In this document: one piece after another, positions 33,799 to 42,895 of the stretch
How the letters are laid out: each line of letters begins with the position of its first letter
How positions within the stretch are numbered: the first letter of the stretch is position 1
Assembly: GCF_013391105.1 (NCBI RefSeq)
Contig: NZ_CP058335.1
Location: 1,426,001 to 1,490,000 of the forward strand
Source: Natronomonas salina
GTDB taxonomy: Archaea > Halobacteriota > Halobacteria > Halobacteriales > Haloarculaceae
Direction: 5' to 3'
DNA length: 64,000 nucleotides
Program-made: the position numbers and the translations under genes
The notes under the pieces: generated by a model
Databases searched by the model: none
What the model saw: only the letters and a program-made list of their open reading frames with translations
Told to the model about the DNA's origin: nothing

Positions 33799-34608
33799 TC
33801 ACGCCGCAGGCTCGTCGTACGGTACTTCCAGGAGCCTGTCGCCGCAGTCCTCGCAGGCCACGCCGACGACCGTCGTCGAGCGACAGCAGGACTCGACGGT
33901 CTCCGTGTCGGCGGTGACCGCCCCGCCGCAGGTGGGGCAGGTCTCGACGAACACGCGGAGCCCGCCGAGCAGCTGGCCTCGCGCCCGCGGGGTGTAGGCC
34001 TCCCAGTTCTCGACCTTGTCCGGCAGTTCCTTCGCGGCCGCGAGGTCGGCGAGCAGCGCCGTCCGGGACTCCCACTGGCCGACGCGGGCGCCGTCGTCCC
34101 GTGCGACGAAGGCGTCGCCGTAGGACTCGAAGCTTACGCCGTCGGCGTCGAGGTCGAGGTGTTCGGCCAGTTCCGCGCGGAGGGAGTCCTCGTCGGCGAG
34201 GGCGTCCATCCGGTCCGTCCAGGCCCGCTCGAACTCGTCGGTGAGACAGAGGTCGTCGACGCCCTCGCAGGGCTCGACCGCGCCGGCCTCCAGCAGCGCC
34301 CGCTCGGGGTCGAACTCGTCGTCCGGGATCGGTTCCGGGGCGGGCTGCTTGTCGAACTTCGCGAGCAGCCAGTCCGGGAAGTACTGCTTTGTCAGTTCGG
34401 GCGTCCCGGGGACGAGGTAGCCGCGGAGCCAGACGCTCGCGGCGCCGACGGCGGCGAAGCCGACCGCCAGCGGGAGCCACAGCACGGCCAGTCCCAGGGC
34501 GACGACGCCGGTGATGGCGAGGTTCGTCGCGGTACACGGCACGCAGCGGTTCTCGCCCGTGTACTCCGGCTGCCGAACCCGCTCGATGGCGTCACGTGCG
34601 ACCGACAT
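33799..34608 (-). CDS. Membrane-anchored protein with zinc-ribbon C-terminus, unknown function
   Basis: 269 residues. The N-terminus has a CVPC pair (ENRCVPCTATNLAITG) just before one or two hydrophobic helices (VVALGLAVLWLPLAVGFAAV). A soluble region of about 150 residues follows. The C-terminus has CPTCGGAVTADTETVESCC and VVGVACEDCGDRLLEVPY, two CxxC knuckles that look like a zinc ribbon. Not recognised as a named family; haloarchaeal in character. Separated from the convergent ftsY by 30 bases. Confidence 0.62.
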   Translation of the reverse strand: MSVARDAIERVRQPEYTGENRCVPCTATNLAITGVVALGLAVLWLPLAVGFAAVGAASVWLRGYLVPGTPELTKQYFPDWLLAKFDKQPAPEPIPDDEFDPERALLEAGAVEPCEGVDDLCLTDEFERAWTDRMDALADEDSLRAELAEHLDLDADGVSFESYGDAFVARDDGARVGQWESRTALLADLAAAKELPDKVENWEAYTPRARGQLLGGLRVFVETCPTCGGAVTADTETVESCCRSTTVVGVACEDCGDRLLEVPYDEPAA

Positions 34609-34672
34609 GGTCGGGCGTACGCGCGGGAAACCAAAAGCGTGCCGCCGGCCCGTTCCGCCGTCGCCCCGTCGG

Positions 34673-35431
34673 TTACTCCTCGTCCGGGACGCCCTCGCCG
34701 CCGCGGCCCTCGCCGCCGGCGAACCGGTCGGCCCCGCTCGCGGCCGTCTCCATCGCGCGCGAGCCGTGCCACCCCTCCGCGGCGAGCCCCTGCTGGAGGC
34801 TGGCGCCGAGGCCGTCGTACACCGCCTCCCGGTCGGTCCGGACGGTCTCCTGGGGGAAGCCCGCGACGGTCTCGGCGAGTTCCACGGCGGCGTCGAGCGC
34901 CTCGCCGTCGCCGACGACCCGGTTGACGAGTCCCCACTCCTTCGCCGTCTCGGGGTCGAGTTCGCGGCCGGTCAGGATCAGCTCCAGCGCTCGCCCGAGG
35001 CCGACGACGTGCGGCAGCCGCTGGGTGCCGCCGTCGACCAGCGGCACGCCGAAGCGGCGCTCGAAGCAGCCGAAGGTGGCGGTCTCGCCGGCCACCCGGA
35101 GGTCGCACCACAGCGCCATCTCGAGGCCGCCGGCGACGCAGTGGCCCTCGATGGCAGCGACGGTGGGCTTCGAGACGCGCGTGCGGGTGAACCCGAGCCA
35201 CCCCTCGGGGCGGTCCTCCAGGTCCATCGCCTTCAGGTCCGCGCCGGCCGAGAACGTCCCCTCGCTGCCGGTCAGCACGCCGACCAGGGCGTCCTCGTCG
35301 TCGTCGAAGCGCTCCCAGGCGTCGCCGAGCGCCCTGGCGGTTTCGTCGTCGATGGCGTTTCGCCGCTGCGGCCGGTCGACCGTGACCACGGCGACCGGCC
35401 CCTCCCGCTCGTAGCTGACGGAGTCGGACAT
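34673..35431 (-). CDS. Enoyl-CoA hydratase/isomerase-family protein
   Basis: 252-residue crotonase-fold enzyme. Starts MSDSVSYEREGPVAVVTVDR with PQRRNAIDDETARALGDAWE. The oxyanion hole is formed by FSAGADLKAMDLED and GHCVAGGLEMALWCDLRVAG; the region TFGCFERRFGVPLVDGGTQR carries a Glu corresponding to a catalytic Glu of hydratases. Hydration or isomerisation of an acyl-CoA is expected; chain specificity is unknown. Apparently a single-gene unit. An acyl-CoA synthetase lies elsewhere in the window (61100-63115), but they are not linked. Confidence 0.88.
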   Translation of the reverse strand: MSDSVSYEREGPVAVVTVDRPQRRNAIDDETARALGDAWERFDDDEDALVGVLTGSEGTFSAGADLKAMDLEDRPEGWLGFTRTRVSKPTVAAIEGHCVAGGLEMALWCDLRVAGETATFGCFERRFGVPLVDGGTQRLPHVVGLGRALELILTGRELDPETAKEWGLVNRVVGDGEALDAAVELAETVAGFPQETVRTDREAVYDGLGASLQQGLAAEGWHGSRAMETAASGADRFAGGEGRGGEGVPDEE

Positions 35432-35594
35432 GTCGCGGGAGTCGGCCGAGGGCGGTATAAAATGCCGGCCCCACCTGCGCGATGAACTGCATGCTGCGAT
35501 AGCAAACTGGTAATATCGCTGGAGAGCCCTCCGTCGGAACGGCTCCAGCAGCGGCTCGGAGCTTCGAATCCGCCGGGATCGACCACGAAGGGCC

Positions 35595-37031
35595 TCAGTC
35601 GAGCTGCTCGCCGACGATGCGGTCGGCGTGCTCGACGAACGTCGCCTCGTTGCCGGCCGGGATGGTGGCGCCCGCGGCGACGTCGTGGCCGCCGCCGTCG
35701 CCGCCGGCGGCCTGGGAGGCCTCCCGCATCACGACGGAGAGGTCCAGCCCCTCGCCGACGAGCGGGCCCGTCCCGCGCCCGGAGACCTTCGTCTCCTCGT
35801 CGTTCTTGCGGGCGAAGGCGACGATGGGCATGTCGCGGGCCACCCCGTCGGCACCCATGGACATGCCGGCGATGATGCCGACGATGGTCTCGCGGATCTC
35901 GTCGCCGGCGTCGAACCACTGGAGGTGCTCCTCCTTCGTGACGCCCGTGTTCTCGACCCACTCGATGCCCTCCGAGAGGTTCCGACGGTGGTTCCGCAGC
36001 AGTTCGCGCGCGCGGTCGAGGGCGCCCGCCCGGTCGCCGAGGCAGACCGCCAGCCCCACGTCCGCGCGCTCGTAGCGGGCCGTCGCGTTCAACAGCGTCG
36101 AGAACTCGCTGGCGTCGCGGAGTTCCGTCCCTTGCTCCTCCTCGGCGAGGATGTAGGAGGTCCCGACCAGCCGGTCGATCTTGAACGCCGGGACACCCCG
36201 ACTGACGGCGTGGCGGACGAGCGCGCTGGCGACCGTCTGCTTCTCGTCGTCGGCGAGATCCACCCACCGCTTCCACTGCCCGTCGGCCCGGCAGTCGACC
36301 TCGAGGTCGTCGAGGAACGAGACCGCGCCGCGCTCGTCGTTCGTGATGCCGGGGATCCGGACGTCGGAGGCGAACTCCAGTAGCTTCGGCAGCGGGCGGG
36401 TCTGCTTGCCGTACACCGAGAGGTCCTTCGTCTCCTCGAGGACGCCGGCCTCGACCCCCTCGGCGACGATGCCGCTGTTCGAGCCGTGGAGTTCGCCGCC
36501 GGAGGCCTGCATGTCGCCGACGGCGCCGACGACCGCCAGCGCCGCGAGGTCGCGGTTGCCGAGGCGCGGTTCGGTATCGCCCGCCTCGGCCAACGCGCGC
36601 GAGAGGACGTACGCCGCCCCCGCGCCGGAGAGCTCCGAGGCGCCGTCGATGCCCTCCAGCAGCGGGTTGAGGTGGAACTCCGTGTCCGCGTCGGCGGGCT
36701 GGTGGTGGTCGGCGACAACGGGGGTGAAGTCGCCGGCCGCCTCGTGGTCGGCGATGACGTCCAGCTGACCGCTGCCGAAGTCGGTGAACAGGACCGTATC
36801 GTAGTCCCGTTCGGCGATGCCGGCGACGGAGGCGGCGTCGAGTTGCTTCTCGAAGACCGTCTCGAAGGGGATTCCGGCACGTTCGAGCGCCGAGGAGGCG
36901 ACCGCGGCGCTCGTCAGTCCGTCGGCGTCGATGTGCGAGGCCAGCAGGACGCGGTCGGCGGCGAGCAGTCGCTCGGCGCACGCGGTCGCGCGGGCCTGCA
37001 ACTCGGGGACGGGGGCGTCGGCGGCAGCCAT
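35595..37031 (-). CDS. RecJ-like DHH-family exonuclease or phosphoesterase
   Basis: 478-residue protein with DHH and DHHA1-type domains. Motifs: RVLLASHIDADGLTSAAVAS (motif I, the SHIDADG triad), YDTVLFTDFGSGQLDVIADH (motif II with Asp), the eponymous VVADHHQPADADTEFHLNP and then SELSGAGAAYVLSRALA. The C-terminal nucleic-acid region includes GGDGGGHDVAAGATIPAGNE, the GGGHxxAAG motif of the DHHA1 domain. Archaeal members include RecJ exonucleases and GINS-associated nucleases; Haloferax has several RecJ paralogues. Exact paralogue cannot be fixed. A clean TATA box precedes it. Confidence 0.86.
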   Translation of the reverse strand: MAAADAPVPELQARATACAERLLAADRVLLASHIDADGLTSAAVASSALERAGIPFETVFEKQLDAASVAGIAERDYDTVLFTDFGSGQLDVIADHEAAGDFTPVVADHHQPADADTEFHLNPLLEGIDGASELSGAGAAYVLSRALAEAGDTEPRLGNRDLAALAVVGAVGDMQASGGELHGSNSGIVAEGVEAGVLEETKDLSVYGKQTRPLPKLLEFASDVRIPGITNDERGAVSFLDDLEVDCRADGQWKRWVDLADDEKQTVASALVRHAVSRGVPAFKIDRLVGTSYILAEEEQGTELRDASEFSTLLNATARYERADVGLAVCLGDRAGALDRARELLRNHRRNLSEGIEWVENTGVTKEEHLQWFDAGDEIRETIVGIIAGMSMGADGVARDMPIVAFARKNDEETKVSGRGTGPLVGEGLDLSVVMREASQAAGGDGGGHDVAAGATIPAGNEATFVEHADRIVGEQLD

Positions 37032-37057
37032 TCGTCAGTCACTTGCCCGGGTTCGGA

Positions 37058-37063
37058 TTTAAA
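37058..37063 (-). promoter_or_regulatory. TATA box of the RecJ-like gene
   Basis: TTTAAA on the minus strand, 27-32 bases upstream of the ATG at 37031. It overlaps the region just before the end of kptA, so the recJ promoter is within the intergenic space between two same-strand genes. Confidence 0.65.
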
Positions 37064-37066
37064 CCT

Positions 37067-37645
37067 TCAGTCGAGCCGCGAGAGGTACGCCGGCGGGACG
37101 CGGTCCGCCGTGTAGGTCTCGGGGCCGCGCTCGGAGACACGGAACCCGTCGTCTCGCATCTCCCCCACGTCCACTTCGAGGATTGCGGCCTCGTCGGCGT
37201 GTCGCCGTCCGACCGCCCGGGCGGTCTCGACGTCCGGCGAGAGGTGGACCTCCCGGCGGCCCATCGGGCGGAGGCCCTCCTCGAGGATAGCGTCGAGGTT
37301 GCCCGGCGCCGTCCCGTGGTAGAGCGTCGTCGGAACGTCGCCCTGGTCGGCCGCCTCGCCGTCCCCTGCGTCGAGATCCACGTCGACAGAGTGGCCGTAC
37401 GCGGCCCGGATCTCCCCGTCCCGCGTCTCGAACCGGCCCTTCGGGTCCGCCGTCACCACCGCCGCGACGGCGTCGGCGTCCGCCCAGTCGTAGCGGTCGG
37501 TGACGACCGCCTCGACCGTCTCCCGATCTGCCCAGCCCCCGGCGTCGAGGTCCACGCCGTACTCGTCGGGGAAGTGCCGGAGCAGCCCGGAGAGGAACTT
37601 CGAGAGCCGCGTTCGGCGGCCCTCGTCGATTCCCGGGTCGGTCAC
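37067..37645 (-). CDS. kptA: RNA 2'-phosphotransferase (Tpt1/KptA)
   Basis: Removes a 2'-phosphate from RNA, transferring it to NAD+ to give ADP-ribose 1'',2''-cyclic phosphate. 192 residues from a GTG start. The N-terminal lobe is GRRTRLSKFLSGLLRHFPDE (with the RNA-binding Arg/His), then the NAD lobe has TTLYHGTAPGNLDAILEEGL, RREVHLSPDVETARAVGRRH and ILEVDVGEMRDDGFRVSERG; catalytic Arg, His and the HxSP segment are in place. The GTG overlaps the hemD stop by four bases (GTGA), so it is the last gene of the heme operon, an odd pairing. ThpR at 21490-22038 could be a functional partner in RNA-end repair. Confidence 0.9.
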   Translation of the reverse strand: MTDPGIDEGRRTRLSKFLSGLLRHFPDEYGVDLDAGGWADRETVEAVVTDRYDWADADAVAAVVTADPKGRFETRDGEIRAAYGHSVDVDLDAGDGEAADQGDVPTTLYHGTAPGNLDAILEEGLRPMGRREVHLSPDVETARAVGRRHADEAAILEVDVGEMRDDGFRVSERGPETYTADRVPPAYLSRLD

Positions 37646-38361
37646 AGCCGGTCGACGACCGCCTCGGCCAGGGCCTCGAACTCGGCGACCTCGGGGACGA
37701 CGTCGACCTCGATGCCGTGGGTCTCGGCGACCTCCCGCGTCGGCGGGCCGATGGTGCCGACGACCGCGCGGTTCAGCCCCTCGATCGCCTCGTCGCGGAT
37801 GCCCCGGTCGGCGGCGGCGTCGAGGAAGTGCTCGACGGTCAGCGAGGAGGTGAAACAGGCCCCCGCGAGGTCGCCCTCCGCGGACGCTATGGCCGACTCG
37901 CCGGCCCTCTCCGGGCGAATCAGCCGGTAGAGGACCGTCTCGTGGACGTAGGCGCCGGCGTCGTTCAGGCCGTCGGTGAGCACCGGCGAGCCGTGGTCCG
38001 ACCGGGCGACCTCGATCCGCGCGCCGGGAGCGTCGGCCTCGAGTTCCCCGACCAGCCCAGCCGAGGTGTATGTCTCCGGCATCCGGTCGACCGCGTAGCC
38101 CGCTTCGCGCAGCTTGGCGGCGGTCGACGAGCCGATGGCGACGACCGAACCCTCGGGCTGCCACCCGGCCTCGTCGGCGAGTTCGACGCCGGTCTTGCTC
38201 GTCAGGATCAGGAAATCGGCGTCCTCGCGGGGTGCGGCGCCCGTCGGTTCGACGGCGAGCATCGGGTCCGACAGCGGCTCGGCGCCGAGCGACTCGACGA
38301 TTTCGGCGGCTTCAGCCGCCCTCTCGTCGTCTGGCCGGAAGAACGCGACCGTCTCAGGCAT
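37642..38361 (-). CDS. hemD: Uroporphyrinogen-III synthase
   Basis: Cyclises hydroxymethylbilane with D-ring inversion to uroporphyrinogen III. 239 residues; the HemD family is poorly conserved, but MPETVAFFRPDDERAAEAAE, DFLILTSKTGVELADEAG, VVAIGSSTAAKLREAGYAVD, the strand [20 protein letters not shown] and the closing VVGTIGPPTREVAETHGIEV are recognisable. Position after hemC and the methyltransferase, with kptA overlapped downstream, confirms the role. A 63-base gap precedes it. Confidence 0.9.
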   Translation of the reverse strand: MPETVAFFRPDDERAAEAAEIVESLGAEPLSDPMLAVEPTGAAPREDADFLILTSKTGVELADEAGWQPEGSVVAIGSSTAAKLREAGYAVDRMPETYTSAGLVGELEADAPGARIEVARSDHGSPVLTDGLNDAGAYVHETVLYRLIRPERAGESAIASAEGDLAGACFTSSLTVEHFLDAAADRGIRDEAIEGLNRAVVGTIGPPTREVAETHGIEVDVVPEVAEFEALAEAVVDRL

Positions 38362-38424
38362 GGTTTTCCCGCCTCCGGGGTGGCGATTCGGTCGATTTTT
38401 GATATAGCGTCATGCAGTTCACCA

Positions 38425-39192
38425 TCATCTTTCGTTCTCGTTACGGCCGTTCTGCAGGAACGCTTCCACGCGGCCACGAGAGGCCGCGACACCGCCGATG
38501 ACGGTGATCGCGGGGGGATCGATACCCTCTTCGTCCCGTACGTCGACGATGGTCTCCAGCGTCCCCGTGGCGACTCGCTGATCGGGCCACGTCGCCCGCT
38601 CGACCAGCGCGACCGGCGTCTCCGGCGGCATGCCGGCCGAACGGAGCTCCTCGGTGTACATCGGGAGTTTGCCGACGCCCATCAGGACGACCAGCGTCCC
38701 GCCCGTGTCGGCGAGTGCGTGCCAGTCGATGGCCGACTCCTCCTTCGTGGGGTCCTCGTGGCCGGTGACGAAAGAGACCGAGGAGGTGTGATCGCGGTGC
38801 GTGACCGGGATGCCGGCCACGCCGGGGCCGGCCACCGCGCTCGTGATGCCCGGCACGTACTCGAAGGGAATCTCGTTGGCCGCGAGGTGCTCGGCCTCCT
38901 CGCCGCCGCGACCGAAGACGAACGGGTCCCCGCCCTTGAGCCGCACGACGGTCTTGCCCTCCTCGGCGAGCTCGACCAGCCGGCGGTTGGTGTACTCCTG
39001 GGGCGTCCACTCGCCGCCGGCGCGCTTGCCGACGTCCTCCCGTCGCTCCTCGGGGATGGACTCCAGGATCTCCGGGCCCGGGAGCTTGTCGTGGAGGACG
39101 ACGTCGGCCTCGTCGACGAGTCGGCGGGCCTTCACGGTCATGAGTTCGGGGTCGCCGGGGCCGCTGCCGACGAGGTAGACCTTCCCGGTCAT
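38425..39192 (-). CDS. cobA: Uroporphyrinogen-III C-methyltransferase (SUMT)
   Basis: Adds methyl groups at C2 and C7 of uroporphyrinogen III using S-adenosylmethionine, giving precorrin-2 for siroheme or cobalamin. 255 residues starting MTGKVYLVGSGPGDPELMTV, with the SAM-binding GSGPGDPEL signature, DVVLHDKLPGPEILESIPEE, VRLKGGDPFVFGRGGEEAEH, PGITSAVAGPGVAGIPVTHR and TLVVLMGVGKLP. No siroheme-synthase extension (CysG), so it is a stand-alone methyltransferase. The start overlaps the hemC stop (ATGA). Siroheme made from its product is a cofactor of the nitrite reductase at 2788-4542. Confidence 0.93.
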   Translation of the reverse strand: MTGKVYLVGSGPGDPELMTVKARRLVDEADVVLHDKLPGPEILESIPEERREDVGKRAGGEWTPQEYTNRRLVELAEEGKTVVRLKGGDPFVFGRGGEEAEHLAANEIPFEYVPGITSAVAGPGVAGIPVTHRDHTSSVSFVTGHEDPTKEESAIDWHALADTGGTLVVLMGVGKLPMYTEELRSAGMPPETPVALVERATWPDQRVATGTLETIVDVRDEEGIDPPAITVIGGVAASRGRVEAFLQNGRNENER

Positions 39193-40253
39193 TCCGACTC
39201 CCTCCGGGCGCGCTGGATCAGGTCGGCGGCCCCCCGGTCGGCGAGTTCGTCGGCGAACTCCCTGGCCGCTTCGGGGTGGCGCTCCACCGGGAGGTCCCGG
39301 CTCCCGCCGATCTCCTCGGTGCCGTCCTGCGAGAGGACGCGCACCCGCGCGTGGACGTACTCGCCCCGGATGACCGCGTGGATGCCGACCGGGGCGACGC
39401 AGCCCCCGCCGAGCGTCTCGAGGATCGTCCGCTCGACGGTGGTCTCGACCCGCGTCCGCGGGTGGTCGATCTCGTGGCGGATGGTCTCGCCGACGTCGCT
39501 GTCCGCCCGCGCGTTGACCGCCAGCGCCCCCTGTCCGGGCGCCGAGACGAACGACGCATCGAGCCGCTCGTGTTCGATCCGGTCCAGGAGGCCGATCCGC
39601 TCCAGTCCCGCCGCGGCCAGCACGATGGCGTCGAACCGCGTGTCGACCTCCCGGCCGAGCGCCTGCTTCTCGAACTCCGGGAGGTCGTCGAACCACTCCT
39701 CGGCCGTCCGGTCGTAGCTGGTGTCGCTCTCCTCCTCTTCGGCCTCCAGCCGTCGCTCGTGTTCCGCCTGCAGGGTCGGGGCGAGCAGCTTCTGGACCCG
39801 GGTGTCGACGTTGCCGCGGAGCGGTCGGACGTCGAGGTCCGGTCGCGCCGCCAGGAGCTGGGCCTTCCGGCGGAGGCTCGCCGTCCCGACCGTCGCCCCG
39901 TCGGGCAGCGTCTCCAGCGTGTCACCGTCCGGCGTGACGAGCACGTCACCCGGGGAGCCGCGCTCGGGGACGCCGGCGACGACCAGTTCCTCGGGGAACT
40001 CGGTCGGCATGTCCTTCATCGAGTGGACCGCGGCGTCGACCTCCCCGTCGAGGACCTTCTCGTCGAGGCTGCGGACGAACGCGCCGGTCTTGCCGAGCCG
40101 GTGGATCAACTCGTCGCGGACGCTGTCGCCGGTCGTCTCCACCTCCACGAGTTCGACCTCCCGACGGCGGCTCTCCAGGGCCTCGGCCACGGTCTGGGCC
40201 TGGCGCAACGCGAGGTCCGAGCCGCGCGTCGCCAGCCGGATCGTCTCTGTCAT
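39189..40253 (-). CDS. hemC: Hydroxymethylbilane synthase (porphobilinogen deaminase)
   Basis: Condenses four porphobilinogens into hydroxymethylbilane using a dipyrromethane cofactor on a Cys. 354 residues, longer than the usual 300-320 because of an acidic insert (residues about 150-195, around LEAEEEESDTSYDRTAEEWF). Conserved blocks: RLATRGSDLALRQAQTVAEA, HSMKDMPTEFPEELVVAGVP, VGTASLRRKAQLLAARPDLD, LRGNVDTRVQKLL, and the cofactor cysteine in ETLGGGCVAPVGIHAVIRG. First gene of the hemC-SUMT-hemD-kptA run, with its promoter presumably in the 213-base gap upstream. Confidence 0.95.
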   Translation of the reverse strand: MTETIRLATRGSDLALRQAQTVAEALESRRREVELVEVETTGDSVRDELIHRLGKTGAFVRSLDEKVLDGEVDAAVHSMKDMPTEFPEELVVAGVPERGSPGDVLVTPDGDTLETLPDGATVGTASLRRKAQLLAARPDLDVRPLRGNVDTRVQKLLAPTLQAEHERRLEAEEEESDTSYDRTAEEWFDDLPEFEKQALGREVDTRFDAIVLAAAGLERIGLLDRIEHERLDASFVSAPGQGALAVNARADSDVGETIRHEIDHPRTRVETTVERTILETLGGGCVAPVGIHAVIRGEYVHARVRVLSQDGTEEIGGSRDLPVERHPEAAREFADELADRGAADLIQRARRESE

Positions 40254-40466
40254 ACCAGACCGTCCGTCGCGGCGGTTGAAACGCCCTTCGGCTTCTCTCC
40301 GGGGGAATCTGTGGCGTACCGGTGCCGCTCCGCGCGATTCGATAAACCGCAGAGGGCGATAGGAAACCGGTAGTGACAGACAGAACTGGCTCGGAAGCGA
40401 CAGGGCCGGCGCTATAGAGGTGTCTCGGGAAACGAGAAATCGGATAGAGAAGGCTTCAGAAGTGGG

Positions 40467-41432
40467 TTACGCGGGTTCTTCGACTTCGGCGCGCTCGCGG
40501 ATGAGGTTCTCGAGCTCCTCGGGGTCGTCGATGCGGTCGAACTCCTCGCGCTCGATGAGGGCCGTGCCCTCGACGGCGTCCTGACGGGCGCGGTCGACGA
40601 CGTACACCGACCGGGTCCGGGTGACCTGGCCGACCGAGGACATGATCCGGGCGCGCTTCTCCGCGGTCCGGTTGAAGTCCGAGTGGCCGGTGAGCATCTT
40701 CTGCTTGCCGGACTCGTCCTCGCTGACGGCCTTGAACGGCGCGCGCATCGTCGGGTGGACCTCGAAGCCGACGCGCGTGAGGACCGTGACGAGCCGTGCG
40801 TCGTCCGGGTCGGCCTCCGGCTCGTCGGGGTCCTCGACGTCGTCGCGGACGTCCTCGGCCCCTTCGAGGACGTCGACCGGGCTGGCCAGCGGCGCGTCGA
40901 AGATCTCCTCGAGTTCCGCCGCGACCTCGACGCTGGCGTTCATGCCGTCCTCGTACTTCGAGACGGTCCGGCGGGAGACGCCGAGCTCGTTGGCGAGCTT
41001 CCCGAGGGACATCTCCTCCTCGGAGCGGACGTCGGAGAGCAGCTCCCCGTCGATGTTGACGTAGAGGCCGCCCGGCGCGGCGTAGATGAGCGGCGGGACC
41101 TCCTCGATGAAGTAGTCCATCGCCGTGTCCGGCGAGAACACCGGGACGCCGTGTCGGAAGTAGACGACGCCGGGCTTCAGTTCCTCGTTGCGCGTCCGGA
41201 GGCCGACGAGGATGGGCGTCGCGTCGAGGTACTCGCCGAGGCGGCGCATCTCCGCGCCGGTGTAGCCGTCGAAGGCGTCGATGTTCGCGAGTACCTTCAC
41301 CAGCAGCACGTCGTCGCTACGTCGTGCCGCGATGTCGAAGCTCTTCGGTCGAATGGCACACCGGTCACTCACCGTGAAGCCTGCGTCCTCGAGCATCGCG
41401 GTGATGTTGCCGACCAGTGCGGACCGTGACAT
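40467..41432 (-). CDS. Archaeal HTH regulator of the COG1395 type
   Basis: 321-residue conserved archaeal protein of unknown target. The N-terminal half is a nuclease-like or ligand-binding domain ([60 protein letters not shown]), followed by a classic Xre-type HTH with [25 protein letters not shown] around residues 165-190. Residues 200-240 form an Asp/Glu-rich linker. It has a leaderless-type TATA box 24-29 bases upstream. The gene is divergent from tiaS. It may sense a small molecule, but no evidence identifies it. Confidence 0.82.
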   Translation of the reverse strand: MSRSALVGNITAMLEDAGFTVSDRCAIRPKSFDIAARRSDDVLLVKVLANIDAFDGYTGAEMRRLGEYLDATPILVGLRTRNEELKPGVVYFRHGVPVFSPDTAMDYFIEEVPPLIYAAPGGLYVNIDGELLSDVRSEEEMSLGKLANELGVSRRTVSKYEDGMNASVEVAAELEEIFDAPLASPVDVLEGAEDVRDDVEDPDEPEADPDDARLVTVLTRVGFEVHPTMRAPFKAVSEDESGKQKMLTGHSDFNRTAEKRARIMSSVGQVTRTRSVYVVDRARQDAVEGTALIEREEFDRIDDPEELENLIRERAEVEEPA

Positions 41433-41455
41433 AGTGGTATGTAAGGGTTTCGCTG

Positions 41456-41461
41456 CATATA
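41456..41461 (-). promoter_or_regulatory. TATA box of the COG1395 regulator
   Basis: TATATG on the minus strand, 24-29 bases before the ATG at 41432, with a BRE-like CAGC upstream. It faces the TATA of tiaS across about 100 bases. Confidence 0.55.
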
Positions 41462-41553
41462 GCTGTTTCCCCGGCGGACAGCGCCGCCGTCTGGCGGTTC
41501 TGGTCTGCGGGGGGCGCTCACTCATACTCCCCGAGCCCGCGGACCGAAACCCG

Positions 41554-41559
41554 GTTATC
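41554..41559 (+). promoter_or_regulatory. TATA-like element of tiaS
   Basis: GTTATC preceded by the BRE-like GAAACCCG, 23-28 bases before the GTG start of tiaS, consistent with a leaderless message. Confidence 0.5.
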
Positions 41560-41581
41560 CGCCCCGGTCGTATCCCGGCCA

Positions 41582-42886
41582 GTGACCGTCATCGGCCTCG
41601 ACGACACCGACTCCCGCGAGCGCGGGATGTGTACGACGTACGTCGCCGACACCGTCGCCAGACGACTCGAAGCCGCCGGCGCGTCCGTCGAGCGCACGCT
41701 GCTCGTCCGGTGTAACCCCGCGGTCGAGCACAAGACCCGGGGGAACGCCGCGCTGGCGATCCACGCGGACGCCGACGTAGAGACGGCTCTCGACGTCGCC
41801 GGCGACGTCGTCGGCGAGGCCGCCGAGACCGACGACGACCGGACCAACCCGGGACTCGTTGTCGCGGACGACGCCCCGGAGGCCGTCCCGGATTCGATCG
41901 CCGGATTCGCCCGAGAGGCGGTCCCGGATTCGATCGCCGGATTCGCCCGAGAGGCGGTCCGGGACCACCTCACTCGCGACGCTGCGGCCACACTGGTCTC
42001 CGAGGTCGGCTACCGGTCTCGAGGCTGGAAGAACGGCCGGGGAGTCATCGGCGCGCTGGCGGCGGTCGGCGCCTGGCGGGCCTTCGACGACTGGACCGCC
42101 GAGTACATCACCTATCGCGAACCGGACCGCTGGGGAACCGAGCGGGACGTCGACTACGACTCGGTCTTCGAAGCCGCCGACGAACACTACCCGACGGTCT
42201 GGGACACGGTCGACCGCACGAGCGGCGAGGCGGTGTGCGTTCCCCGGACGCCCGGACCGGTGCTCTACGGTATCCGGGGGGACGACCCGTCGGTCTGTCG
42301 GCAGGTCGCCGACGCGATCGGGAGCGAACCGGTCGCCGACGCCCGAACGTTCGTCACGAACCAGGGGACCGACGCGCACCTCCGGCACGGAACCCTCCAG
42401 GGCGCACGCGGCGGTCGCTCCTATCGGCTCGACGGGACCGTGGCCGCGCCGCCGGAGACCCGCCGCGGCGGCCACGTCTTCTTCCCGCTGGTCGACGACG
42501 ACGCGGAACTGCAGTGCGCCGCCTTCGAACCGACCAAGCGGTTCCGCGACCGCGTCCGGGCGCTCCGGCCCGGCGACCGGCTCACCGTCTGCGGTGAGGT
42601 CGGCGACGGGACGCTGAAACTCGAGAAGTTCGCGGTCCGGGAGCTGAATCGAACCGAACTGGTCACCCCGACGTGTCCGGACTGCAATCGGCGGATGGAG
42701 TCCGCCGGTCGAGGCCAGGGCTATCGGTGCCGGGACTGCGAGACGACCGCCGACGGCAAGGTCGAGCGGCGGGTCGACCGCGACCTCGAGCTCGGCTGGT
42801 ACGAGGTCCCGCCGCGGGCGCGTCGCCACATCGCGAAACCGCTCGTCAGGGGCGGATTCGACGACACGACGCACCCCGAGAAGTGA
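41582..42886 (+). CDS. tiaS: tRNA(Ile2) 2-agmatinylcytidine synthetase
   Basis: Modifies C34 of tRNA-Ile(CAU) with agmatine so that it reads AUA, an archaeal essential enzyme. 434 residues from a GTG start: [20 protein letters not shown] is the N-terminal DxDxT-type ATP motif, [20 protein letters not shown] and [20 protein letters not shown] follow, and [40 protein letters not shown] and [20 protein letters not shown] continue the domains. The C-terminus has zinc-ribbon cysteines CPDCNRRM and CRDCETT. A perfect 36-base duplication inserts 12 extra residues near residue 102. Divergent from the COG1395 regulator. Confidence 0.93.
   Translation: MTVIGLDDTDSRERGMCTTYVADTVARRLEAAGASVERTLLVRCNPAVEHKTRGNAALAIHADADVETALDVAGDVVGEAAETDDDRTNPGLVVADDAPEAVPDSIAGFAREAVPDSIAGFAREAVRDHLTRDAAATLVSEVGYRSRGWKNGRGVIGALAAVGAWRAFDDWTAEYITYREPDRWGTERDVDYDSVFEAADEHYPTVWDTVDRTSGEAVCVPRTPGPVLYGIRGDDPSVCRQVADAIGSEPVADARTFVTNQGTDAHLRHGTLQGARGGRSYRLDGTVAAPPETRRGGHVFFPLVDDDAELQCAAFEPTKRFRDRVRALRPGDRLTVCGEVGDGTLKLEKFAVRELNRTELVTPTCPDCNRRMESAGRGQGYRCRDCETTADGKVERRVDRDLELGWYEVPPRARRHIAKPLVRGGFDDTTHPEK
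41885..41956. repeat. Perfect 36-base tandem duplication inside tiaS
   Basis: GTCCCGGATTCGATCGCCGG plus 16 more bases occurs twice in direct succession (41885-41920 and 41921-41956) without a mismatch, giving the 12-residue unit [12 protein letters not shown] twice. It is in frame. The lack of any difference indicates a recent duplication. Confidence 0.9.
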
Positions 42887-42895
42887 GACCCCAAG

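Noticed and set aside
35560-35595. tRNA-like TTCGAATCC in the gap before the RecJ gene end
   Set aside because: The five bases on each side do not pair as a T-stem, and no acceptor or anticodon stem surrounds them.
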